Assembly: GCF_905404315.1 (NCBI RefSeq)
Contig: NC_066281.1
Location: 13,048,001-13,112,000, forward strand
Source: Leptidea sinapis
Taxonomy: Eukaryota; Arthropoda; Insecta; Lepidoptera; Pieridae
Direction of reading: 5' to 3'
Length of the DNA: 64,000 nt
The translations under genes were made by a program, and so were the position numbers. The notes beneath the pieces are model-generated. The model worked only from the letters and a program-made list of their open reading frames with translations. It was not told the DNA's origin and made no database searches. Shown here piece after piece: positions 1-12,000 of the stretch (positions within the stretch are counted from its first letter, which is position 1; the number at the start of each line of letters is the position of its first letter).

Positions 1-440
1 GTGAAAGTCGACGATTACCGCAAACTTACTGGATTTCCCTTATAGTAGTGGTTTAATCCAGATACTGCTAAAACTCACTGGAGATAGATCCAAAGCTTAG
101 CTGTAGCAGTGTTCACTAAAAGTTTTTCATGTCTCCATCAGACTTCAGTCTAATTAGCTTCTTCTAATACAGCTTGAAAATTAATTGTATCTAGACGACG
201 GTTTTCTCTACGACTTTGTTCTGGTGGGGCTTTATACAATTTTGTTTGTGTTTAATATATACGATGATAATATTAAATCTTTATTGCAGGCATAAAATCC
301 CATAACACAATATTTAGTCGTACAAATAAATAAAATAGTATAAAATACAATTTTAAAAATTTTACAATTATTCAATTCCATCAAATAAAAGCATAAAGAA
401 AACAGCTTTTTGTGCAAAGCTATTTCCTATTTGCTTCCCG
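1..440. other. No gene recognised at the left edge
   Basis: AT-rich sequence. One short minus-strand open frame (232-417) has no recognisable features. Nothing else was seen. Confidence 0.5.
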
Positions 441-449
441 ATGTGTCGA

Positions 450-602
450 GATTCAAGATGGACCAACGATCTGGTCATGATCGCCTGATTATGTTGGATG
501 AGGGCAGCGCCGATCGTCGTGGAAATCTTTCGGGTGATTTTTCTCCAGCAGTGGACGTCTTCCGGCTGATGATGATGATGTGTTGAGAGCCAATGAGCTA
601 CC
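450..602 (+). mobile_element. LINE 3' end fragment (RTE-like C terminus)
   Basis: On the plus strand this encodes the end of a non-LTR ORF2 (LDEGSADRRGN) and ends in GATGATGATGATG. It has the same layout, in the opposite orientation, as the fragment at 52600-52830. It abuts another LINE in the reverse direction. Confidence 0.6.
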
Positions 603-1685
603 ATTGGACTACGCAGGTCCTGACCCACCACCTGGAGGATGCTGTTACCAGAGCTACGCAATCTTTATAAGAAGGAAGATATACGAACTCTGATAACAGC
701 AATGAAATCGGGCATTCCCACCTCGGCGAAAATGCTCGACGCGCTGCAGTCCTTCGGAAACTTCATAAGAATGCGATATGCATCATTATATTGCACCCTT
801 ATGGTGCTGAAGGACGCCCTCTTGTATCGGTACCATAATAGGCAGGAATAGAAACACTGGCATTATGCCCTGAAGAGGGTGCCCTTCACTTTATCACGGC
901 ATTTAGCAAATCTGCGCGCGAGCATGTTGCATCAAACCGACAATGCCCGCCTTTCCCGCTCCTTGTCGAGATTGTCCTTGCGATCGTCAATGACGATGTG
1001 TCCAAGGTATTTGAACTGCTCAACAACCGGAACCGCTGTTCCATTAAAATACACTTCGGGAACTCTCTCCGAACCCTTTCCCGCTTTGAAAACAAGCGTT
1101 TTAGTCTTCGAGACATTGTAGTTCAGTCCTTGAGAATTGGCACAACTCACCTCACTCACAGACTGATAGTAACTTTCTGAGACCTTTGATCAACTGGCTA
1201 AGGAGCACCATATCGTCCGCATATCTCAGGTTGTTAAAACAAACATTATCGATATGGTAGCCAACTCCAGCGCTCGTCAGCCCGACTATCAGGTCGTTAA
1301 CGTACGCATTAAAAAGGTCCGGAAAGGTTAGTCCACCCTGACGAACCCCGCATTCTGACCTATAGACATCAGCGGTCGTGTCGCCCCACCTCACATGATT
1401 CGTTTGTCCCCCGTACCAGTCTCTCAACACCTCCACCCCTGTTTCAGGGACACCTGAGGCGCGCAATTTGCTCCAGAGGATTTCATATTTCACTAGATCA
1501 AAAGCGTGGCTCAGATCCAGAAAGCAAAGATAAACAGACGTGAGGCTCACATAGTAGCCAATTGTGTGCTTGAGGCTGACGATGGCCGAGTCTGTTGAGA
1601 CACCGGGACGAAATCCAAACTGTACCTCATCTATAAACACTTTCTGCAGTAGTTCGGGCTGCAACAGCCGCTCAAACACCTAGCC
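603..1685 (-). mobile_element. Truncated non-LTR retrotransposon, reverse transcriptase part
   Basis: Minus-strand frames carry reverse-transcriptase motifs: QFGFRPGVSTDSAI, CFLDLSHAFD, CGVRQGGLTFPDLFNAYVND and the catalytic RYADDMVLLS (1152-1679). A C-terminal part follows with KTKTLVFKAG and FKYLGHIV (932-1159), then weaker matches to about 605. Frameshifts and stops separate the pieces, so it is dead. Its 5' part is missing and ends near 1685. Confidence 0.85.
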
Positions 1686-1689
1686 CACT

Positions 1690-2857
1690 ACGGTGCCCAG
1701 AGAAATATAATAAGCCTAGTCATCTAGTCTTTTCTAATTTTGGATAAGGTATTGGGCATGGTAGAGCTCTTAAAATATCTAATGTGATACTCTGAAATAA
1801 ATATCAACGACTAAAAATCGAAATAGGAAAATTTTATATTGATTTTTCCCTTTCCTTCTACGACTACTATGCCCTGTGGTTGATCTTCGTTTTTTTTGAC
1901 TGAACGAGAAAATCAGCAATCTTTTCATTCGTCTCTTTATCGTTATTTTGCTTTCTTTCGCCTTCTCGATCCAGCCTTATAAAAGTAATATCTTAAAAAT
2001 GGTTTTTTACCAGATCCAGATAGTCTGTTAACTTTTCCGGATCGGCGCGCTCCGCCGCTCAATGTACACCTTAGATCGGCAAGATTCGGCGCTTGCGCAG
2101 CGTTTTCCCCGTGCGTATTATTTTACGTGTAGTTATAAAATGCTTATAACTAGGGTGATTTGAGTGACTGTCACTGAAAGCTATTGAAACAAGCTATAAG
2201 ACCATGTATAAATTATTCATATTGTCTTTCTTTTTTATTTCACACAGACTTTTCATTCGAAAAAAAGTGTAAAAATAGGTATATTTTAAAATAAATATTG
2301 TTATTATTGTTAATTACTTGTTTTATTTATTTCCTTTTATGTTTTTGTAATGAATTTATAATTTTTTTTATAATTTTATAATTTATAAATTTTTTAATTA
2401 ATTATTAATTAATTTTTTTTATAATTTATTAATCACCGTGTATATAATAAAAATATAAAGGTTTATCACTGTCAAGTTCAAAGTATTACATTGTCAATGT
2501 CATTTTGACAAATTATTCGTGCTTCATATTGATGCAAAATGTCAAAAATCAAAATACTGTGATAGGTTTCGAATAAGTTGTTTGTTTTTACCAAAAAGTG
2601 TAAAATAGTGCAGAAAATCATTGTAAATATGCGTTAAAAATAGTTACTCATGTTAAAAAATAAATTAATCTTTCTCATGCAGTGTTTACTCCAGTTTGCC
2701 ATTTGTGGAACTAAAACCATACTGTAGTTGTTAGCCTTGAATCAGATGTCATTTAATAAATGAGTTGTTTATTTTACAATTTAGTGCTATTAGATATATT
2801 TTCACGATTATATGGCTCTGATGTTTGACTTATGGTTTGCGAAATTATCAAAGAGGC
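1690..2857 (+). other. Upstream region of Megf8; likely promoter and 5' UTR
   Basis: No open frame. A short GC-rich patch (about 2038-2115) stands out in otherwise AT-rich DNA, and 2330-2450 is almost pure A/T. No clear TATA or initiator could be assigned. Confidence 0.4.
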
Positions 2858-3031
2858 ATGTTTTATCCACGTATTCGGGAAAAAGCTGGTGCATCTTTAG
2901 TAGTTTTGAGCTGGACTTGTCTGGCTGTTCTCTGTGCCGCGTCCACAGGCCCTTGCGATAAAACACGAAGGGTCTTCACTGAATCCAGCGGTATCATTAC
3001 TGATGGCCCCAGCAACTCAAATTATACACAA
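2858..3031 (+). CDS. Megf8: Megf8 exon 1: signal peptide and start of CUB1
   Basis: The first ATG after an in-frame stop (2819-2821) is at 2858, with G at -3. A basic N-region (PRIREK) is followed by a hydrophobic core (ASLVVLSWTCLAVLCAAS), a good signal peptide. CUB1 starts at GPCDKTRRVF. The donor, GTTCGT, is weak but gives the correct frame into exon 2. Confidence 0.88.
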
Positions 3032-6000
3032 GTTCGTAATTACCACCATTACTGCAATCGGGATTATAATTACTTACATAAACACTTATTAATTAAAAAT
3101 TGATTTTCACAATATCTTTGTGCAGGATTCACACTGCGAATGGTTAATTAAGGCTGATAATAAGAGTCAGTACATAACACTAAGTTTTATTCGAATGGGC
3201 ACAGAATGCTCCTATGATTATGTGTTTGTTTATGATGGAGATTCATTTGATGCTCCACTACTTGGTAGCTTCAGTGGCAAAACAGAACCTCAAAATGTAA
3301 CTGCATCCAGCGGCTTTGTAAGTATGACACTTATAATCCTGTTTTCACATCTACCTCATAACAACTAAACACCTATTTTATGAGCCATTGAATCATATTT
3401 CTAATGATATTATGGATGTTTGGTTCAGTTCAGCTTACAATCTAAGCTACATTGTCAATTTTTCATTACAAAGTAGCTTAGACAGTGATAGTTTGTTTCT
3501 TATTCTTAATCTTAGTCAAAGATCACCATTTTGCTGTGAAACTGAGTTTGATTTAACACTTGAATCTAAAAACTATCGATGAATGAAAACCCTACCAACC
3601 CTAATTCAGGCTTCATAAAATTTGATGTCACCAATTTCCAACATTTTTATATAATTTTATATATTACTGTTGTAAAAATAATGAAAAATCTACTAAAAAC
3701 AGAGACACAATCATGTATGTGATCAGTACAAACTGAGTCCTGCTTTTTATATATTATATATATCATATCAAACTTTATTAATGTCACCGATATGACACTT
3801 AGAATGTCCAAAAAAATATATTTTTCTTATTGAATTACTGCTATTTCGTAAAGGGTTGAGCTAATGAGAAGAAGTAGCAAGAATGTACACATTGATAATG
3901 CCTATATATCTTATGCTCATAATTATCGGAATTTACTATGGTGTACAGTATTCTAGTAAGTATTATCAGTTTTATCAAATTTATATCTTTTGGACTAGAA
4001 TCATCTTATATCATTTGTTAATTTCTATTATTATCTTCATTTATAAATGATCACAAGTGAGCTTAATTGAGTATGAGGTTAGAGGTGAAACAGGATTTTA
4101 TAAGTACAATACAATTTTATACTTACAATGATAATTAATTCCCGATTATTTTCAGATGCTAATACTGTTGTATAGTGATACAAATTATGTTCTTGACGGC
4201 TTTCGTGCTACATATGCAATTCATAACTGTCCCAACAACTGCACTGGCAGGGGGCTGTGTATGTCCAACAAATGTTTTTGCGTAGGTACCTGGGGTGGGC
4301 CTGATTGTAGTGTTGAGTTATGTCCAAACTTGTGCTCGGGAAATGGCCAATGTAAGGGAGATAGATGTCTTTGCAAGAAAGGGTAAGTTTTTTACTCAAT
4401 TTTGAATATAATCATTTCAGCCGAAAGATGTCCACTGGACAAAGGACTGCCCCAAAGATCTCCGGGCCTGTGCTACCCTCATCCAACTTATTCTGATTTT
4501 GAATATACTAAAGACAAAATATTTATTATTCATATAAACATACTAACAGCTTACTTGATATGACATTAGGTGAATTTTTTATCTTTTAAGTAGACTGATA
4601 ACAATCACCCCTTGGTTCCTACCTAATGAACCACTACATAACAACCTAATAACATAACCAATACCTATAGTAAAACAAGAAATCGTACATTATACCAAAT
4701 CCTACAAAGAATAAATATCAGAGCACACAAACTACCTTGCCCGGACTCTAATGAGTAACAAACAACAAGTGTGTCTGCAAAGGCAAAAGATCCATCAAGA
4801 TTTGATCCACATATTGATGATGTCCCAAAATAGGAGACAAATTGCAGTAGCAGAATAAATAAATAAAAAAGTAGACCGATTTTGCAAAGAACACTTACAT
4901 AAATAGGTATCTCTTGTAGAAATAGATTTAGGTAAAAAAAATTGTGTTGTTACATTTATTCAAATAATTGTGTATTGGAGTGACACACAATAGCAAATGC
5001 TTGATATAATATATTATAATGATCATAATTAGCATAATTTTACTATCTACCATGCAGTAGCAGGCTATTTTATTGATTATTTCATTTTTTATTGCACTTC
5101 CTAGATATTATTAATGGCTATAACAAAGATGTCTTAACAATTTTTATCCTTATCATATTTGTATCAGTTTCATACTTTTATCAATTTTCAAGTTTCTTAT
5201 TTATCATGACTATAACTTAAATCATCTGTATTAATTTAATATAAATATATATATGTTGTTCAAATGTATTTTATGTTTATATATTGTTTTAGTATAAATT
5301 GGCTATATTATGTAATTTTTCTCTGCTATTATTTAAAAAAATACCATTCTGTTTACTCAGTAATAGTGCAAACCTTAAATATGTAGTCCAAGAATCACGT
5401 ATATTATATATTACATATCTTATATACACAAATAAAACTGAAAACATAATTTTATGAACGTTGTGGGACTCAAACCCGCGACCTCGCGCGTTCCGTGCGA
5501 GCACTCTTTCTAACTGAGCCAACCGTTCAAGTTCCAAATAACAAATGACAAATGGCAAATGACAAAAAAATGTTTACATATGTGTTCATACCTGGTGAAA
5601 GAAGACACAGTCTACCATTATTTTGTCCAACCATCACATACCATTTCTGTATCTTGCATGTTTACAATCTATTGCCTGAATCAGTGTACGCTTTTCAATG
5701 TAAGATTTAATGTAGGTATTCCGGAGAGTCTTGCTCCCTTAAAAGTAATGATAAGGATGGCAACAATTGGCATTGGCTCTCCCACACAGAAAGTGGAATG
5801 ACAAAGCGAGCAGCCCACACAGCTGTGTATGTGAATCACACGGACTCTCTATATGTGTTTGGAGGATATGATCTGAATAGAGTATTAGGTTTTTTAGAAA
5901 TATACAGGTAAGTTTATATTTATCTTATAAAATACAAGCCGGTCCGACAGACATTTTCTGTACATAATAAATAAAATATGGTTTTATAGGAATTTGCCAA

Positions 6001-9000
6001 TAATATTTAAAAAATAAGAGAAATAAGTTTTCAGAAATTTTCTGACATTAGTTAATTTGTTCTTGGTTTTTGTTATTTGTTTCCATTATTAGAATAGGCA
6101 AAGGCTTCGAGCCCATTCAGCCGTATTTGTTAATATTCAATAACATCATATTTATATGCTAATAATAACCTTCAATTTCTTATTATCAATTATTTTATTA
6201 ATGAGTGAAAATTTTAAAATGTGCGAATGGACATTGAACTGATTTATAAATAGAATATATAATGAAAATAATAATCAGTCAATAAAATGGCGGAACCCCA
6301 GGAACATTTAACTCTTTCATCAATAAATAAGAATAAAAGAGAAAATCAAGAACCTGATCTAATGACCTGACCTGTAAAAAGTGTAAGTGTTTATTTTCTG
6401 ATGAATAATAATATCAAAATATAAAAAGATTATATCATTCTTTGTTAAATATATAAAATCTCACTTGATTAAATAATATTAATTATAGAATATATTAATA
6501 AAGGCATTTTTTTATTTTACATAGAATAAATGCAAACTTTGCTCAAAAGTTGAAGTTCGAAATCGTCAACTTTTCCGATAAAAAAATTAGCAATAAATCT
6601 AACAATGCTCCTAGCTCTTCAGTAATACGTGTGTGCTTAGTTGGTAACACGGCTTTATTTAATGTAATATATTAATGCGTCTGATAATTATTCCTTAAGT
6701 TAATTATTATTAAGTTTTACTTCAATCGCGCGTATAGATTACACGCACACACTTTTTTTGTTGTAAATCTGTAATTGTAATAGTACTTAGTTATATCTTA
6801 GTAGCCTGATAGAATTTTGTAACTGATATACTGTATTAATAGGTATAACAAGTAGCAAAGTATTTGAGATTTAATAACTGTCATGATATACATGCATAAT
6901 GTGTTATTGTATAAAGTTAAAGTCGCTGAACTATCAAGAGATCAAAAAACTCCTTATCAAATTTTATATGTGTACCTTCATCATTTGTATTTAGAGACGA
7001 TGTCATCTTGGTGTGCATATGATGTCGTTTCGTTATATTCCGACAAAAATACATGAGAGGAATTAGTTTGTGCTATTTAATTTAGTAGTCTCATAGAGAC
7101 TTAGAAACTTAGTTTAATTTTTACCGGATTAGTAGGTATTTAAAAAGAAAAATGGTTTATGTATAACCATTACTAAATAAATTTAGATTAGAATATATAT
7201 AAAAAAAGAAATGTCAATAAATTAATTCTACAAAAAAGTATGCCATTGACAAATTTCATTTAATTCACAATTTTATTCATAAATCGTTACTTCCGCCCCC
7301 CGCGCCACTCACTCCCCGTCATCGGTAGGATTTCACATTGATATTCTTTCATTAGAAATTACCTATGTATATAATTTTGGGCGGGATTTTTGAAAAATGT
7401 TCCTCCTTTAGTTCTTTGGTACCTACTTAATTTAAAACTAGTGGTACTACTTACTGAAAAATAGAATCGACTTAAAATGTTTATTACTAGAAATAAATAA
7501 AAATTCCGTATGTTTTAAAATCCTCACTGTGTATGAAAACTCGCAGTGCGCTATTCAATTTCGACATATAAGGTTTTTAGCGCTCAACTTTCGCATTGTT
7601 TGTTTACGTCATTCGTAAGTTGGTTTCGTGTAACTTTGAATATCAGTGAAGTGTTGCGTACACTTCACTGATATTCACATCAATATAATATTTATTTTCT
7701 CTACAATGAAAGCTCTTTCCGAGGATTCTTGTCAATCGTACGATACTACGACTGATTGCCTCGCATTCTGATTGTGACAAGTGTCATTTGACAACTCCTT
7801 GCCCTTAATAAAAACCTTAAAATTTTCAGATTTTCGACTAGTCAATGGTATGATGAAAATGGAAAAGTGTTACGTAGGTATCCTACCAATGAAGAGATTG
7901 ATAAGTCACTTTTAACTTTATTTACAAAGGTGAGTGAGCTTATGTTCAAATGAGTTTATAATACTAAGGTAGGTATATGGTGCTCAAGTTTTTTGTAGTG
8001 CAACGGGCTCTACGAGTAATTAGCGGCAAAATTTTATATTGACAACTTTAATTGAAAGGAAAAACTTTAATTGTTAAGAATTGTTAAAAAACGTTTGTGT
8101 CGGAAAGGTTACTATATCATAAACGATTTTCTTAATGATACCACAGACTGGGAATCAAGCGAACACCCTCAGGCTCTTTAATTATAAATGTTTATTATAA
8201 TACATATTTTTATTAAAAACAAAGCCCGCTGAGTTTTTGCGCCCGTTCTTCTCAGGACTGAGGCAGTCTATTTTGAATGGGTGGTAATTTTTGATGTGAT
8301 TTTGAATCCTATTTAGAATAAAAATCCTGCTATTGTGAATGTATGGGTATAAGTAATTTTTCGTAAACATCCTTTGCACTTAAATTCAGTAAAAATAAAA
8401 ATACATGTCATTAAAGGGGTCTTATTCCTATTTTACACGCTTTTTATTAGCCTCACCTGTATGTATGTTTGTTTGTAACCGACTCATTTGGGCGCGATTT
8501 TAATCCACTTTAAACGGCCAGATTTCGTTCAAACTTCGTAGATTTATCAGGACCGACGACAATACATTAATTTGATAAAATTATTCCATTTTTCAATTTG
8601 TAAAATAAGATTTTTGTTAATTTACGAGGGCTGCACTAAAAGTATCGGGAATCAAGGAAGTAACACAACATTACTATTTAAAAATGTATTTATTGCTTTT
8701 CGAAGTATTCTCCGCGAAATTTGACACATTTTTCCATACGATGGAACCAATCATTGAAGCAGCCATTCCATTCGGAAGTTGGTGTCTCCAAAATGGCCGT
8801 TTTGTAGGCGTCCACTGCTTCTTCAGGTGATGAAAATCTCTAACCACGCAATTTATTCTTTATTTTAGGGAAAGTATAGAAATTATTAGGGCTTAGGTCG
8901 GGGCTGTACGGCAGATGGTCTAATAATTCTATGTTTTCTTGCTCTAAAAACTCTTTTGTTCTGTGCGTGGTGTGAGAACTCGCATTGTCGTGATGGAGGA

Positions 9001-12000
9001 TGATGCGGCGGTTGCAGTTCTCTTTACGGAGTTCAGAAACGACCTGTGGCAAAGAAATGCTAGCATACCATTCTGCATTAACCGTTCTTTGTCCCTCAAG
9101 AGGAATAGTCGCAACATGGCCGGTTTGGAGACAAACTTGGCCACCATTTTTTTGCAACACTCCGTGAACGAACAATTTTTGTTGGCTTTAACTCATTTTC
9201 GAACAACCAAACTCGTGAGTGGTTTTTTGTTTCGGGTTCGTACGCGTATATCCAGGATTCGTCACCTGATACGATGTTATATACAGCATTTGAGGATCCT
9301 GCGTGGAATCTTTCGAGAGTTCTGACGCACCAAGTAACGCGAGCCGCTTTTTGCTCTTCACAGAGCAAATGCGGTATCCATCGCGAGAACAACTTTTTTA
9401 CACCTAATTGTTCATGCAAGATTATTTGTATTTGACTCATGCCGATGTCTAAAGTTGCCTGAATTTCGCGGTATGTCACATGTCGATCTTCCTCAATCAG
9501 CTTACGCACAGCATCAACGTTTTCTTTGGTGACTGCAGTTTTTGGACGACCTTGACGGGGATCATCACTGAGCTTGACACGTCCACGTTGATATTGGGTT
9601 GTTAGATGGGGCTTCATTACCAAATGCAGAAATCATCCGGTCAACACACTGTTTTTGTGTTAAAATAAACAAGTTTGAAAAGACCTTGTGACAAGACCGA
9701 GAATCTTTTTTTAAATATATAAATGGTATTCGATTTTTAAAACCAAGGAGTTTTCAATTAAAAAGATTTTAATATGACAGGAACAGTGGAAATATTCCAT
9801 TCCCGATACATTTAGTGCAGCCCTCGTATATAATTTTTTCATTCATCGTCGATAAGTCAGGAATTGATGTTCATTTTAAATTTTAACCATTATCTTCTCA
9901 ACCAAAGCGTGTTTTTTAGTTTTCTTAAACTACTTTTATTTCAGTTGTAGTGTTTTATCAGCTATCACACTCATATTGTGCCTTATTTTGTATGTGCTTC
10001 GTAAAGACAAAGAATATATTATAATATGGCAAAGATGATTTTGTGGTTTATTATTGAATGCGCAATGTCAACAAGAAGGTTCTTGTGGCGAGTTTGACTA
10101 CTTTGTCCACTTTAATGCATTCCTGTGTCCTCTGCATTAATTTTGCTCAGCGCTCAATGCTGATCCGTGCAGGGATCTAAAATTATATAGTTGAGTACTA
10201 AATTTGTATATCTTAATATATATAAATCTCGTGTCACAATGTTTGTCCTCAATGGACTCCTAAACTAATGAACGGATTTTAATGGTGATTACTTCATGGA
10301 GTGCAGTTTGGTCCAACTTGAGAGATAGGGTAGTTTTTATTTCGATTTGGGACCCATAAATATTTTTATTTTCAATATTTGTTTTGTATGGACATATTTT
10401 CTATGAGAGAATTTAGTGACGCACGGTTTGACAGTTCCGCTGTGAAACAATTTCATTCTAACAACAGGGAGCATATTTACGAAATAATTTTTGATGTTTT
10501 GAAATATAAAACAGGTGTTTTTTACTATCTACAGAACAACGTCTGTCGGGGCAGCTAGTATAAATATATATATATATATATATCTATAAACAATATACTA
10601 ACTGACCCGAAATACGTTATTCTGTACATAATAAATATAATACTGTTCTTTCTAAATTTGTCAATAATATTTTATAACATCAAGAAATATTTCGTAAAAT
10701 ATGCTCCCTGTTGTTATAGTGAAATTGTTTCACAGCAGAACTGTCGAACCGTGCGTCAATAAATTCTCTCATAGCAAATATGTCCATACAAAACAAATAT
10801 TGGAAATAAAACGAATTATGGGTCCCAAATCGAAATAAAAACTATCCTATCTATAAAGTTGGACTAAACTGCACTCCATGAAGTAATCCCCATTAAAATC
10901 CCTTCATTAGTTTAGGAGTTTACTGGGAACAAACATCAGGACACTGGATTTATATAGATTAAGACTAGCTGACCCCACAGACGTTGTTCTGTGCATAATA
11001 AATAAAATACTGTTTTTTTATGAATTTGTCAGTAATATTTCATAACACCAAGAATTATTTTGTAAAATATGCTCCCTGTTGTTATAATGAAATTGTTTCA
11101 CAGCAGAATATAACAAATGTTGGAAATAAAAATAATTATGGGTCCCAAATCTAAATAATAACTATCCTATCCCTCAAATTGGACTAAAATGCACTGTATG
11201 AAGTAATCCCCATTAAAATTCGTACATTAGTTTAGGAGTTAACTGGGAATAGACATCTACTACTAATATATATAAACAGGACACTGGATTTATATATATT
11301 AAGATATTCACAAATTGTTTCAAGGTAGTGAGGCTTTGATGTTTGTTTATCAATAATTTGATTTTGATGCTTCAATTTTTAATGTAATTTAGTAGTATAT
11401 GACAATATTAACGAAGGGAGCCTGTATTAAGGTGGTAAGGTCACAAGAACAAGACTGTGTTATTATATTGACCCGCGCTCGCAACTTCCGCACTCATCCG
11501 GAACGTAATCTTTGCAGATACTTGTTAACCTTCAATATCGCTATAGTCGCCTTGAATTCAGCCGATTAAAGTATGCATAAATACTTGTTTGTAAGCCATG
11601 CTTACGTAGTTACCAAGTTCTCTTATAATTTCGCCATTAATCTGCACTGGGTCAATAAAATTTTTATGACATGTGTTTGGGAATTTTTGCGAGCTTTTCG
11701 AAACTTTCATTGTTCATGGTAATTATTACCTATTCTTGAACAGCTTATGAATTACGTACATTCGAGATTTGTAAACGTTTTGTAGTAGGTAGCTTAAAAA
11801 CAATTTTATCCGTGTTGTGTTGATTCAAGATTCAAATTTAAATATTTTTATTCAAAATACGATATGAAATGACTTATTGAAAGTGAAAAAGTATGCCTCA
11901 GACCTGAGAAACTCAGCGGGATAATTTTTTTTTCGTTACAATGTAATATCGTACAATAAAATGTACTGTTTAATAGCCTTGGATAAAAAAAGTGTTTACA

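Larger units (their letters stand above)
8440..9980. repeat. Interspersed repeat split by a mariner
   Basis: The flanks 8440-8624 and 9827-9970 together match the uninterrupted copy at 13185-13570: ACTTTAAACGGCCAGATTTC on the left, GATAA(G/A)(T/G)CAGGAATTGATGTT on the right. The mariner at 8625-9826 sits inside. The repeat's class is unknown. Confidence 0.75.

Noticed and set aside
2825..2857. An earlier Megf8 start at 2825
   Set aside because: The codon there is TTG. The first ATG in frame is at 2858 and gives a better signal peptide.
5455..5530. A tRNA gene on the minus strand
   Set aside because: The tRNA-like head continues into a repeat body shared with 14195-14290 and 63697-63775, so it is a SINE.
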